From Anaerolineae bacterium (lineage in GTDB: Bacteria; Chloroflexota; Anaerolineae; Anaerolineales; Anaerolineaceae), in the NCBI GenBank assembly GCA_013177815.1, contig JABLXM010000004.1, positions 1-48,976 of the forward strand: a stretch of DNA of 48,976 nt. The letters run 5' to 3'. The position numbers and the translations under genes are program-made. Each line of letters starts with the position of its first letter. The first letter of the stretch is position 1. Shown here one piece after another: positions 26,481 through 34,732 of this stretch. The notes under the pieces are model-generated. The model ran no database searches. It was not told where the DNA came from and was given only the letters and a program-made list of their open reading frames with translations.

Positions 26481-27359
26481 TTACGCTACTGCGCCGGCGA
26501 TGGCGGCAAGGTGCGCCGGGGTGGTGCCGCAGCAGCCGCCCACCAGGCGGGCGCCGCTTGCCAGCCAATCCACCACGGCGGCGCCCATTGCCTCCGGCGT
26601 CAGGTCATAGACCGGTTGATCAGTGGCATCCATGCGCGGCAAACCGGCGTTGGGCTTGAACCACAACGGCAGGGCGGTGGCGGCGCGCAGTTCCTGCAGG
26701 GCTTGCAAGTTATCCGCCAGGCTGCGCCCGCAGTTGATGCCGACTGCGTCGATGCCCAGGGTGGCGATCTGCTTGCCTGCCTGCTCGGGGCGGGCGCCCA
26801 TCATGCTGCGTGTGCCGCGGTCGAACGAGAAGGTGCACACCAGTGGCTTATCACTGACCGAGCGGACGGCGCGGATGGCGATGGCGGCTTCGTTCAGGTC
26901 GTATTGCGTCTCGATGAGCAGCAGGTCAACGCCGGCATCCGCCAGGGCTTTGGCGTGGGCGGCATAGGCGGCGAAGGCGTCCGTTTCGGTCAGTGTGCCC
27001 AAGGGCATCAGCAGTTGACCGAGCGGACCCATCGAACCGGCAACGAAGACCGGGCGCCCGGCGGCGGTGGCTGCCTGGCGCGCCAATCCGACGGCTTGAT
27101 GATCGACTTTGGTGATCCAATCGACCGCTTCTGGTTTGAGGAAATACCCGCCGCCGTTGAAGGTGCAGGTCAGGATGACCTCGGCGCCCGCCTGGATGAA
27201 ATCCTGGTGCAATTGCAGGATGTGTTCAGGATGTTCCAACACCCAGGTTTCACCAAGCTGACCGCGTTCCAACCCGCGCGCTTGCAAATTGGTGCCGGTG
27301 GCGCCATCCAGCACGATGGGCGGACCCGCGCTCAGGCGTTCTATAAAGGTTTGACGCAT
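26481..27359 (-). CDS. Homocysteine S-methyltransferase (MetH N-terminal-domain-like)
   Basis: 292-aa zinc-dependent homocysteine-binding domain, the (beta/alpha)8 barrel that moves a methyl group to homocysteine to give methionine. The zinc ligands are C210 (VGINCG) and C276/C277 (LVGGCCGTTP). LDGATGTNLQARGL at the start and CTFNGGGYFLK are typical. The ATG at 27359 is preceded by GAGGGG at close spacing and lies 10 bp after the stop of the corrinoid-protein gene, so the two are one operon. Together they look like two domains of MetH encoded separately. The methyl donor enzyme is not seen in the window. Confidence 0.9.
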   Translation of the reverse strand: MRQTFIERLSAGPPIVLDGATGTNLQARGLERGQLGETWVLEHPEHILQLHQDFIQAGAEVILTCTFNGGGYFLKPEAVDWITKVDHQAVGLARQAATAAGRPVFVAGSMGPLGQLLMPLGTLTETDAFAAYAAHAKALADAGVDLLLIETQYDLNEAAIAIRAVRSVSDKPLVCTFSFDRGTRSMMGARPEQAGKQIATLGIDAVGINCGRSLADNLQALQELRAATALPLWFKPNAGLPRMDATDQPVYDLTPEAMGAAVVDWLASGARLVGGCCGTTPAHLAAIAGAVA

Positions 27360-27369
27360 ATCCCCTCGG

Positions 27370-28005
27370 CTATCCTGCCAGTTGTTTTGCCAATGCCACC
27401 GCGCGGCTGGCATCTGGGGCGTAGCCATCGGCGCCGATCTCGGTAGCGTACTGCGATGTGAGCGGGGCGCCACCGACCATCACCTTGACCTGCTTGCGCA
27501 GCCCGGCGGCTTCGAGCGCCTCGATGGTGGTCTTCATGTTGGGCATGGTGGTGGTGAGCAGGGCGGACATGGCGACGATGTTGGCGCCGGTGGATTGCAC
27601 CGCCTCGACGAACTTTTCGGGCGCTACATCGGCGCCCAGGTCGACGATCTCGAAGGCAGCGCCTTCCAGCATCATGCACACCAGGTTCTTGCCGATATCG
27701 TGCAGGTCGCCTTTGACGGTGCCGGCGACGATCTTGCCCATCGATTTGATATCCGATTGCATCAACAGCGGCTTGAGCACACCCAACCCGGCTTGCATGG
27801 CGCGGGCGGCGATCAGCATCTCCGGCACGTAGTATTCGCCCTCCTCGAACAAGCGTCCCACCTCGGTCATGGCGGCGACCATGCTCTCGTTGAGAATGCG
27901 ACCGGGGTCGATGCCGGCGTCGATGGCTTCCTGCACCTTGACGGGCGTTACGTTCTGCTGACCCTCCATGATGCTATCGAAGATGTGCTGTAATACGGGG
28001 TCCAT
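27370..28005 (-). CDS. Corrinoid (B12-binding) methyl-carrier protein
   Basis: 211-aa two-domain corrinoid protein of the MtbC/MttC/MetH-module type. Residues about 1-85 form the helical cap, and 90-211 the Rossmann-like B12-binding domain. The cobalt-ligand motif DxHxxG is DLHDIG (D100, H102, G105), followed by the ALLTTTM and VGGAPLTSQYA loops of the cofactor pocket. It carries a methyl group on cobalt between a donor methyltransferase and an acceptor, here most likely the homocysteine methyltransferase 10 bp downstream. It depends on reductive reactivation, and a RACE protein is encoded at 32781-34610. Confidence 0.93.
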   Translation of the reverse strand: MDPVLQHIFDSIMEGQQNVTPVKVQEAIDAGIDPGRILNESMVAAMTEVGRLFEEGEYYVPEMLIAARAMQAGLGVLKPLLMQSDIKSMGKIVAGTVKGDLHDIGKNLVCMMLEGAAFEIVDLGADVAPEKFVEAVQSTGANIVAMSALLTTTMPNMKTTIEALEAAGLRKQVKVMVGGAPLTSQYATEIGADGYAPDASRAVALAKQLAG

Positions 28006-28112
28006 GGATCAATCTCCTTTTACTGGCTCGGAACGGACGCGGAGTCCCGCCGGAATTTCCTGAATTGTCCAATTATATATGAAGAATCGCGGTTGGATGG
28101 CAGATGGTGAAC

Positions 28113-28200
28113 AGTTGATTAGTCGATTAGTTGATTAGTTGATCAGGGAAGGCGTTGACGTATTGGCAAATTGATTAATTGACTATTTGACTGGTGACTG
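28113..28200. repeat. Short imperfect repeats of the TTGATTAG type
   Basis: Overlapping 8-9-bp units (TTGATTAGT, CGATTAGT, TTGACTNNN) run through the gap between the corrinoid-protein and lipoprotein genes. The same unit, inverted, makes up part of the 60/67-bp direct repeats at 29248 and 32723, so it belongs to a dispersed intergenic family of this genome. Confidence 0.6.
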
Positions 28201-28270
28201 GTTGACTGCTTGATCAAGGGGGAGGGTGGCGACGGGGTACAATTGGGATATCTCACAAGGCGGAGGCGGC

Positions 28271-29221
28271 ATGAAGAGCCGGTTGTGGACATCCTGGACG
28301 GTGATATTGGGCGCGGCGGCGCTGATGGCGGGCTGCGCCGGCAGCAATGAGGCGGAACTGGCACGGCAAGCCACCCAGGCGGCAGCCACCATCGCTGCCT
28401 ATGAGACCGCGCTGGCGCCCACTGCTACGCCCCTTGTTACAGCCACGATCACTGCCAGCCCAACCCCCACCGACCTGCCGGAATTGCAGAATCCGCCCGA
28501 GCGGGTGTTTACCGAATTCGCCGGCAGCCCCGACCAGCGCGAAATCTACCTGGAATATAGCGATGGCAGCCGGGTCTTCATCACCGATGATGACGTCATC
28601 GACCAGTTCCCGTACTTTTCACCCAGCGGGCTGCTGGTGGTGTTCACGCGCTTCGAGGATACCAACGGGGATGGGGTCTCGGACTGGAGCGGTGATGAGG
28701 CAGACCTGTTCCTGTACGACATGTTGAGCGGCGAGCGGCGCAACCTGACGCAAACGCCGGCGTATTACGAGGACGTGACCTGGTCGTGGGGCGGCGAGCG
28801 GCTGGCGTTCGTCTCGGACCGCGAGCCGGGGCGGGCGCTGTATACGCTCGACATCCAGACCGGCGAGGTGCGCCAGTTGACCCCGCTGGGGCTTTCGCCG
28901 ATACTGCCGGCGTGGTCGGCGGATGACAGATGGATCGCTTTCTATGGCGAGGATGGCGAGAACGGGCGCTGCGCCTACGCCGTGCGCGCTGACGGGAGCG
29001 GCGAGCCGGTGCGCATCTCGGATGACATTCAACAAAATTCCTATTTCATGTCGTGGGAGACAGGCGGACGGATGGTGTTCGCCTACCGCGGCGGCTACGC
29101 CTTTGGGCAGCCGGAGCGCTTCGGCGTGACGCCGGTGAGCGACCCGGCGGGCGTGGAAACGCCGATGTATCAGTTCTGGTATGGCTGGACGGCGTACAGC
29201 ATCAGCGGGTTGCCGGAGTAA
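28271..29221 (+). CDS. Lipoprotein with TolB/WD40-like beta-propeller repeats
   Basis: 316-aa predicted lipoprotein with signal peptide and lipobox MAGC (Cys22), a Thr/Ala-rich linker to about residue 75, then a beta-propeller-like part. The repeats include DQFPYFSPSGLLVVFTRFED, VTWSWGGERLAFVSDR, PAWSADDRWIAFYGED and SYFMSWETGGRMVFAYR, the PD40/TolB pattern. Such proteins bind ligands or act as scaffolds on the cell surface. GGAGG precedes the ATG by 5 nt. The gene is monocistronic; its 3' side runs into the direct repeat that borders the mobile region. The role is unknown. Confidence 0.85.
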   Translation: MKSRLWTSWTVILGAAALMAGCAGSNEAELARQATQAAATIAAYETALAPTATPLVTATITASPTPTDLPELQNPPERVFTEFAGSPDQREIYLEYSDGSRVFITDDDVIDQFPYFSPSGLLVVFTRFEDTNGDGVSDWSGDEADLFLYDMLSGERRNLTQTPAYYEDVTWSWGGERLAFVSDREPGRALYTLDIQTGEVRQLTPLGLSPILPAWSADDRWIAFYGEDGENGRCAYAVRADGSGEPVRISDDIQQNSYFMSWETGGRMVFAYRGGYAFGQPERFGVTPVSDPAGVETPMYQFWYGWTAYSISGLPE

Positions 29222-29247
29222 TAATAAGTAATAAGTGATGTGTAATG

Positions 29248-29307
29248 AGTAAAGAGTGATGAGTGAACAGTTCACTCATCGACCAATCAACTAATCAACT
29301 ACTTACC
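29248..29307. repeat. Left 60-bp direct repeat bordering the insertion
   Basis: Starts AGTAAAGAGTGATGAGT and ends CAACTACTTACC. A near copy (67 bp; one substitution and a short internal expansion) lies at 32723-32789. The left copy contains a 21-bp palindrome (ATGAGTGAAC, A, GTTCACTCAT). Its last bases equal the stop-codon region of the RACE gene, present intact only at the right copy. Confidence 0.85.
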
Positions 29308-29308
29308 A

Positions 29309-29451
29309 TGTAAAAATGGAGGTCGTATTCGCACGATACTTTGCGGTTCTTGCGGGGTGGGATCGCCGCTTCGGCTCCTTTCTCGGCAATCTGGTGCAAG
29401 AATTCCTCCGAGTCATACGAGCGATCCGCAATCACCCGCTCAAAATCCATA
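29309..29451 (-). pseudogene. IS5-family transposase fragment (inverted copy)
   Basis: This 143-bp piece is the reverse complement of 32430-32572 with a single difference. It encodes the DDE-region fragment around DRSYDSEEF and PPRKNRK. Both ends are truncated, with no terminal inverted repeat, and its outer break is at the edge of the left direct repeat. Confidence 0.9.
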
Positions 29452-29575
29452 AATGAAACCATCAAATATCGGAATGAATGGGTGTATGATCAGCCGAGGT
29501 TAATCGAACACCCCGGTCCAGAGGTTAATTACAAACGAAGATCGCGTTGGTGACAACCATGGAAAGATGTATGGC

Positions 29576-30006
29576 TCATGGGAATAGGGGCATATTGCGT
29601 TTGCGCTTCTTCCAGGCGTAATATCCGCTCCGGCTGATCCCCAGGGCGCGCACACTACCTCGACCGGGTAAATTTGCTGCACCCTGGTCACAAGCCCGTA
29701 TTTCAATCCCTGGTCCTTGGAGTACATTCCCAGCACTTTTTTTAGGATTTCTTTCTCCATCCGCAGCCGCGAGTTCCCCCGCTCCAGTTCTCGGACCCGT
29801 GCTTCACTTGGCAGTTGTCTCCCGTTCCCAGGGAACGCTTCTTCCTGCTTCGGCTTCTGGCGCAATTCATCTCGCCATTTCGCCAACAGCCCGGTCGTGA
29901 TCCCCAGCACCCGTCCGACTTCCGCCTGCATCATCCGCCTAGCTTTCAGCCGCTCCATGACTTTCACTCTCGTCAGTTCCTTGCCGCTCATTTCGATTAT
30001 GTCCAC
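29576..30006 (-). pseudogene. IS3-family remnant: OrfA plus frameshifted, truncated OrfB
   Basis: The first part encodes an IS3-type OrfA with a helix-turn-helix (RRMMQAEVGRVLGITTGLLAKWRDEL) and a leucine-zipper-like tail (RVRELERGNSRLRMEKEILKKV). It runs on into an OrfB N-terminus (KYGLVTRVQQIYPVEVVC). There the frame is broken by an apparent 1-base loss: RALGISRSGYYAWKKR follows in another frame and stops soon after. The integrase domain is absent. The element is dead. A possible outer end lies near 30040-30070. Confidence 0.85.
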
Positions 30007-30084
30007 TTTCTGCCCCTCTTCCTGCCTCTATTGTAGCCAGCAGGGGACATTTCTACTTTGCGCTAACACAATCTGAAAGATCTA

Positions 30085-30141
30085 TTGACAAATGTATACT
30101 GGCTTGTTATAATCAGGGGCAAGAATTGACCACTCAGTCAA
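30085..30141 (+). promoter_or_regulatory. Promoter and candidate operator of the tetR gene
   Basis: TTGACA (30085-30090), a 17-bp spacer and TATAAT (30108-30113) form a perfect promoter. An inverted repeat TTGACCACTCAGTCAA (30126-30141) lies just after the predicted start and 6 bp before the start codon. It shares TGAC and CACTCA elements with the palindrome at 30744-30767, which fits autoregulation. Confidence 0.75.
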
Positions 30142-30147
30142 CAAGAC

Positions 30148-30729
30148 ATGGAAACCAAAGATAAAGTATTAAATTCGGCTTTGATACTCTTTGTAGAGAA
30201 TGGTTTCGATGCAACGACGTCGTCCATTACTAAGCGTGCACGAGTCTCTTCTGGAATTCTATTTCATTACTTTAATACAAAAACTGATCTGATCATTGAG
30301 CTTTATACAAAAATTTTATCTGAGTACTATTCCCAAGCGGCTCAAACCTTGCAGGATATTCCTCAAAATGATCTAGAGAAGTATCAGAAGATTGTGCGAT
30401 TAAGTCAAGAAAAAATGGTGTATTGGGGGATAAATAATTGGCAAAAGTTTCAATATCTACAACTTTTTGAAGGCTCTCTTCTGGCTAACCAATTTTCTCT
30501 CCAAGAGAATAAAGAAATTGAAAAAATGTATCTTAGATTTTACGAAGTAACGAGATTAGGCATTGAATATGGGTATCTAAAGAATTTGCCAGTTGATTAT
30601 CTTACCAATATAGGAGTAGTAATGTCTTCTTATGATATTAAGTATTTTCATGAAAACCCAAAATATTGGAATGATGAAAATTTTAAGGAGGATCTCTGGC
30701 AAATCCAGTGGAATATTATTGCAAAATGA
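30148..30729 (+). CDS. TetR/AcrR-family transcriptional regulator
   Basis: 193-aa one-component repressor. The N-terminal helix-turn-helix (residues 5-50: ALILFVENGFDATTSSITKRA, SGILFHYFNTKTDLI) is clear; the C-terminal ligand domain is divergent. No classical Shine-Dalgarno sequence is seen in the short leader. Codon use is strongly AT-rich compared with the window, so the gene is probably foreign. It precedes a membrane-protein gene, with a perfect 24-bp palindrome between them as probable operator. It may control that gene in response to an unknown ligand. Confidence 0.9.
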   Translation: METKDKVLNSALILFVENGFDATTSSITKRARVSSGILFHYFNTKTDLIIELYTKILSEYYSQAAQTLQDIPQNDLEKYQKIVRLSQEKMVYWGINNWQKFQYLQLFEGSLLANQFSLQENKEIEKMYLRFYEVTRLGIEYGYLKNLPVDYLTNIGVVMSSYDIKYFHENPKYWNDENFKEDLWQIQWNIIAK

Positions 30730-30743
30730 TTTTTTTTGTGTCG

Positions 30744-30767
30744 AATTGAGTGACTAGTCACTCAATT
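30744..30767. promoter_or_regulatory. 24-bp perfect palindrome, probable TetR operator
   Basis: The half-site AATTGAGTGACT is joined directly to its reverse complement. It begins 15 bp after the tetR stop and lies about 250 bp before the membrane-protein gene. It is preceded by a run of T, so a role as hairpin cannot be excluded, but the absence of a loop favours a protein site. Confidence 0.65.
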
Positions 30768-30850
30768 TGATTGATTGCTTTATTCCAGTTTCTGGGAACG
30801 CAGGGTCAACCTATAAATTGTTCAAACTGACTATCAATCTTATGCACATT

Positions 30851-30875
30851 GAAAGGAGGAAACATGACAAGATAA
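30851..30875 (+). other. Strong ribosome-binding site followed by a three-codon frame
   Basis: GAAAGGAGG is followed 4 nt later by ATG ACA AGA TAA. The same leader pattern (TGCACATT, GAAA, GGAGGAAA, then ATG) recurs at 30980-31013, directly before the membrane-protein gene. It may be a relic start of a lost gene, a duplicated leader or a tiny leader peptide. Nothing else is seen in 30768-31012. Confidence 0.5.
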
Positions 30876-31012
30876 AAAAGTGACTTTGGAGCTGAAATTG
30901 TAGCATCTTGGTATGGTTACATCAGGTAACTACCAGATTGCAGCTATATGCCCAGCTACCCATAAATTCGAACTTCATAATCTGCACATTTTGAAATTGG
31001 AGGAAAATTTTC

Positions 31013-31855
31013 ATGGAACCAACCCCAGTACCGTACTCTGACTTTGGACCTATCCCACCAGTAGAATCGGCTGTCCATAGCGCTACAGGCGAATGGATTT
31101 ACTTTTGGGTATTTGTCGCGCTTGCTGTTGGGGGGATAATCTTTGCGATCATATATGGGCGGAAAACAAAATCTTTCTTGCCCTTAATGTGTATGGTAGG
31201 AGGTGCTTTAACCATAATCATTGAACCATTGATCGATTCGCACCTTCAAGTTTGGTGGCCTATTCATAACCAGCCGGATATTTTTACTGTATGGGGACGG
31301 AATATGCCATTCATGATCTTATTCGTTGTCCTTGTTTACTTTGGTGTAGGTACACTATTACGATTATGGGTGTTGAATAAGTATGATGTCAAAGCCCCAT
31401 TGTGGCAAATATACATCGTTGAAGTATTGATGGCTTATGCTTTAGAGATACCTGCCATTAATATGGGTCTTTGGCATTACTATGGACAACAAGGGCTTCG
31501 GTTTTTTGGTTACCCGATGTGGTGGCCTATGGTCGGCGGCGCCTGTGGGTGCCTTGCTGGAACCGTACTATATAAAATGACTCCATACTTGAAAGGCTGG
31601 AAGCAACTACTGGCAGGGATTATTGTGCCAATGTGTGTTGCAGCTGTTTACTGGGGTGTATCATGGCCAATGTTCTTCGTAATTAACTTGGAACCGGCAA
31701 CATGGATTGTTTACCTGGCAGCTGCCTTTTCAGCAGGACTTGCGGTAATGACGGTTTGGTTAAGTACGATTTTAAGTGGAAAGTATGATTATCAGAGGAA
31801 GTTGAAATTTGGGAAGGAAATAGATAAAGAGGTGGCACCACAGATAGCCGTATAG
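31013..31855 (+). CDS. Polytopic membrane protein, possibly AveC-like
   Basis: 280-aa integral membrane protein with about seven hydrophobic helices (residues about 28-48, 55-75, 96-116, 130-150, 170-190, 200-225 and 230-255). Conserved-looking polar and Trp residues are MVGGALTIIIEPLIDSHLQVWWP and PAINMGLWHYYGQQGLRFFGYPMWWPMVGG. The EPLID and WHYYG patterns recall proteins annotated as AveC-like (spirocyclase-related), but this is only a resemblance noticed by eye. GGAGG lies 8 nt before the ATG. AT-rich like the adjacent tetR gene, which probably regulates it. The function is not known. Confidence 0.75.
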   Translation: MEPTPVPYSDFGPIPPVESAVHSATGEWIYFWVFVALAVGGIIFAIIYGRKTKSFLPLMCMVGGALTIIIEPLIDSHLQVWWPIHNQPDIFTVWGRNMPFMILFVVLVYFGVGTLLRLWVLNKYDVKAPLWQIYIVEVLMAYALEIPAINMGLWHYYGQQGLRFFGYPMWWPMVGGACGCLAGTVLYKMTPYLKGWKQLLAGIIVPMCVAAVYWGVSWPMFFVINLEPATWIVYLAAAFSAGLAVMTVWLSTILSGKYDYQRKLKFGKEIDKEVAPQIAV

Positions 31856-31941
31856 CAGAATGGCTCTCTTCGATAACTGAAAAGAAGGCTCTGGTCTGTG
31901 CCTTGGCTCTTTGAGCTAAAACCGAAATTGGAAAATCGAGG

Positions 31942-31969
31942 CGGGAAACACTCTTCTGGGTGTTTCCCG
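31942..31969 (+). terminator. Hairpin terminator of the membrane-protein gene
   Basis: A perfect 10-bp stem (CGGGAAACAC with GTGTTTCCCG) and 8-nt loop, 87 bp after the stop codon, followed by TCTTGGTTTCC. The following stretch to 32322 has no gene; its last part contains degraded transposase-like sequence. Confidence 0.7.
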
Positions 31970-32322
31970 TCTTGGTTTCCAACTACTCCAGCAATGTTGT
32001 GGGGTTGTCTAAACTGGCTAATGGTGTCAATCCTTTGAACTTTCACTCATTGTGCGCTTGAGGGCATTGAACACAGTGGGTAAGTCGGCTGTGACCTCAG
32101 CCTGCTTTTACCTGTTCGATAATCTCTGAATGTGGGGAGTGGCGAAACATTGGTGGTATCCATGCGTTGGATAGCCAGGAAAGCGTTGCTTGTACAAATG
32201 AAGCCGATTGAAGCAGTACATGAAAATCTTCTAGGCAGCCCATAAGCCTTTCGGACAACGCGAAAAACGACATGAATGACGCGGCAGACGCGCTAAATAT
32301 TGCCGCAGTTCTGCGTTCTTTC

Positions 32323-32721
32323 CTTACCAAAATCCACACCAGTGTAGATGCACTGGGCAACCCGCTGCGACTTATCCTGACCGGTGGTTAGTGTCACGGC
32401 ATCACCCAGACCGCAGAATTGATTACCGCTATGGATTTTGAGCGGGTGATTGCGGATCGCTCGTATGACTCGGAGGAATTCTTGCACCAGATTGCCGAGA
32501 AAGGAGCCGAAGCGGCGATCCCACCCCGCAAGAACCGCAAAGTATCGCGCGAATACGACCTCCATTTTTACAAGGAGCGACACTTGATCGAGTGTTTCTT
32601 CGATAAAATCAAGCGTTACTGTCGCCTCTTTTCCCGTTTTGAAAAACCGGATCAGCGCTGGCTGGGCTTCCTCAGCTTTGCTGGCGCGTTGATCTGGTTA
32701 CGTTGAAATGTCAACAGAACC
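32323..32721 (+). pseudogene. IS5-family transposase, C-terminal remnant with in-frame stop
   Basis: Starting at LTKIHTSVDALGNPLRLILTGG the reading frame is clearly an IS5-type DDE transposase. It is interrupted by TAG at 32389-32391, where intact relatives have Gln. It continues CHGITQTAELI, DRSYDSEEF, PPRKNRK and RHLIECFFDKIKRYCRLFSRFEK (the catalytic Glu helix), and ends at 32706. The N-terminal half is missing. The sequence AACAGAACC at 32713-32721 looks like the outer IS end. The element cannot transpose by itself. Confidence 0.88.
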
Positions 32722-32722
32722 T

Positions 32723-32789
32723 AGTAAAGAGTGATGAGTAAAGAGTGAACAGTTCAGTCATCGACCAATCAACTAATCAACTACTTACC
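32723..32789. repeat. Right 67-bp direct repeat bordering the insertion
   Basis: Copy of 29248-29307 with a short internal expansion (an extra AAAGAGTG-like unit) and one substitution. Its right end overlaps the last codons and stop of the RACE gene (32781-32789), so this copy is presumably the original site. Confidence 0.85.
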
Positions 32790-34610
32790 CTCCCCCAAAT
32801 ACATACTCCTGACATACAGGTCGGTGAAGCCGGGGTAGACGGTCAGTTCGATGTATTCGACGGCGGCAGCCAGGGCGGCAGCTTCGGCGCGCCGCCGGCT
32901 GGAGAGCAGCATCTGGCGGGCGCCCACACCGGCGGCGTTGCCGACCTGGTGGAAGCGCTCTAGCGGCTGGTGCGGGAACATGCCGATGGCGACCGCCGAG
33001 GTGAGGTCCAGGTAGGTGCCGAAGGCGCCGGCGATGACCCAGCGCGTCACTTGCTGCGGCTGCACGCCGGTGTGCGCCAGCAGCACCTCGATGCCGGCGC
33101 GGATGGCGCCCTTGGCGAGCATGATCTCGTTGATATCGCCGCGGGTGACGACGATCTCGCGCCCGTGACCGCTTTTTTCCGCCGGTACCAACAGGTATTC
33201 GAAGCCGCGCCTGGCGGGGCGCAGCCCCGGCATGCCCTTCTGGAAGGCGCCGCGGCGGTCGATGATGCCGTGGCGCAATAGTTCCGAGAGGGTGGAAAGG
33301 ATGCCGGTGCCGCAAATGCCGACCGCGGCGCCCCCGCCGATGGTGGCGACCAGCGGTTCGCCGGCTACGATCTGTACGCGCTCGATGGCGCCCGGGGCGG
33401 CGCGCATGCCCTGGCTGATGTGGGCGCCCTCGAAAGCCGGTCCGGAAGCGGTGGAACAGGCAAAGGTCTTGCCGCCCTTGGTCAGGCTGATCTCGGTGTT
33501 GGTGCCGATATCCACCAGCATCTGCACTTCACCGTTGGCGGGTTGGGTTGCCAGCAGCGCGGCGGTGTGATCGGCGCCGACGTAGCCGGCGATGTTGGCG
33601 GGCAGGTGCACGAGGGCGCCGGGGGAGAGCGCCAGCCCCAGGTCGGCGGCGGGGATGTCCAACGGGTCGGAAACGGCGGGGACATAGGGCGCATTACCCA
33701 ACTGGCTGACCGGCAAGCCGCAGAACAGGTGGTGCATGGCGGTGTTGCCGACCACGACGGCATCGACGATGTGCTGTGGCGCAGCGCCGGCTTTGGCGCA
33801 CAGTTCGGCGATGGCATGGTTGAAGGTTTCGACCAGGCGGGATTGCAGCCGGCGGCGGTGGTCGACCGAATTATTCGCATAGGCGATACGGCTGACGACA
33901 TCCTCGCCGAAGGCGATTTGCGGGTTCATGACGCCCAGGGAGGCGCGCACGGCACCGCCGGCGAGATCCATCAGGAAGAACGCCAGTTTGGTGGAGCCCA
34001 GGTCGACCGCCAGCCCCAGCAGGGGGGTGTGCGGCGGCAGGACGGCAACCAGGCGATTGGCAGGGCGATGCAATGCCAGGCGCACCTGACCTTCCGCTGC
34101 GCGCATCTGGTGGGAGAGCTGGTTGAGCACGGCGACGCCGGTGAGGGGGGGCGGATCGAGCGCCAGCGCCTGGCGGGCGCGGGTCCAGTCGGCGCGCAGA
34201 TCGTGATTGTTGGGCGGGTCGAGCGCCAGTTCGAGCGCTTCGACCGCCGGCTGCAAGTGCAGTTCGCCTGATAGCCCATCGACCTGTAGTTTTTGCCCGA
34301 ACGCCAGGGTTTCGGGGGGGACCTCGATGCGCACGTTGGAGCGCGGCACCGCCTGGCAGGCAAGCCGCCAGCCGGCAGCCAGGCGTTCGGAACCCAGTTC
34401 GTCAAGCTCGCTGGGGGTGGGAGGCGACAGTTCGCCGCTGACCAGGCGCACCTTGCAGGTGCCGCAGATGCCCATGCCGCTGCAGGCGGCGACCAGTTCG
34501 ATGCCGGCTTGTTGGGCGGCGGTCAGCAGATCGGCGCCGGCAGGCACGTCGACGCGCTTGCCGGCGGGCTCGAGGTCGATGCGGAAGGTGAGTGGGATGG
34601 AGGCGTCCAC
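32781..34610 (-). CDS. RACE-type reductive activator of corrinoid enzymes (2Fe-2S plus ASKHA)
   Basis: 609-aa iron-sulphur ATPase of the RACo/DUF4445 type, which uses ATP to re-reduce inactive Co(II) corrinoid to Co(I). The N-terminal ferredoxin-like domain holds the 2Fe-2S cysteines C43, C49, C52 and C85 (ACSGMGICGTCK, LACQ). A linker region leads to the actin-like ATPase domain from about residue 200 (GLAVDLGSTKLAFFLMDL, VVVGNTAMHHLF, MLVDIGTNTEISL, GGGAAVGICGTGI). The start is GTG with no clear ribosome-binding site; no better start is available. Its obvious partner is the corrinoid protein at 27370-28005, now separated by the 3.4-kb insertion. The last codons overlap the right direct repeat. 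Confidence 0.92.
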   Translation of the reverse strand: MDASIPLTFRIDLEPAGKRVDVPAGADLLTAAQQAGIELVAACSGMGICGTCKVRLVSGELSPPTPSELDELGSERLAAGWRLACQAVPRSNVRIEVPPETLAFGQKLQVDGLSGELHLQPAVEALELALDPPNNHDLRADWTRARQALALDPPPLTGVAVLNQLSHQMRAAEGQVRLALHRPANRLVAVLPPHTPLLGLAVDLGSTKLAFFLMDLAGGAVRASLGVMNPQIAFGEDVVSRIAYANNSVDHRRRLQSRLVETFNHAIAELCAKAGAAPQHIVDAVVVGNTAMHHLFCGLPVSQLGNAPYVPAVSDPLDIPAADLGLALSPGALVHLPANIAGYVGADHTAALLATQPANGEVQMLVDIGTNTEISLTKGGKTFACSTASGPAFEGAHISQGMRAAPGAIERVQIVAGEPLVATIGGGAAVGICGTGILSTLSELLRHGIIDRRGAFQKGMPGLRPARRGFEYLLVPAEKSGHGREIVVTRGDINEIMLAKGAIRAGIEVLLAHTGVQPQQVTRWVIAGAFGTYLDLTSAVAIGMFPHQPLERFHQVGNAAGVGARQMLLSSRRRAEAAALAAAVEYIELTVYPGFTDLYVRSMYLGEGK

Positions 34611-34638
34611 AGGAAATCAATTAACCTTAGAGTAACTA

Positions 34639-34696
34639 TTAACCACAGAGGCACAGAGACACAGAGATCAATAATATAAATTTACCACAGAGACAC
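34639..34696. repeat. ACCACAGAGGCACAGAGACACAG-family intergenic repeats
   Basis: Two copies, 34639-34667 and a shorter one at 34682-34696, lie in the gap between two minus-strand genes. The unit is built of repeated CACAGAG. Further copies occur at 35469-35645. Confidence 0.8.
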
Positions 34697-34732
34697 GTTG
34701 GGCGATGACATCCAAAGCAAGATCCTTGCTTT

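Larger units (their letters stand above)
29308..32722. mobile_element. 3.4-kb AT-rich insertion with IS remnants and cargo genes
   Basis: This segment lies between two long direct repeats. It starts and ends with inverted pieces of one IS5-type transposase (29309-29451 and 32430-32572, 142 of 143 bases equal), and carries an IS3 remnant, a TetR gene and a polytopic membrane protein gene. Cargo GC content is visibly far lower than in the flanks. Without it, the TolB-like lipoprotein gene and the RACE gene would be convergent neighbours. Acquisition by transfer or IS-mediated capture is the inference. Confidence 0.75.
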
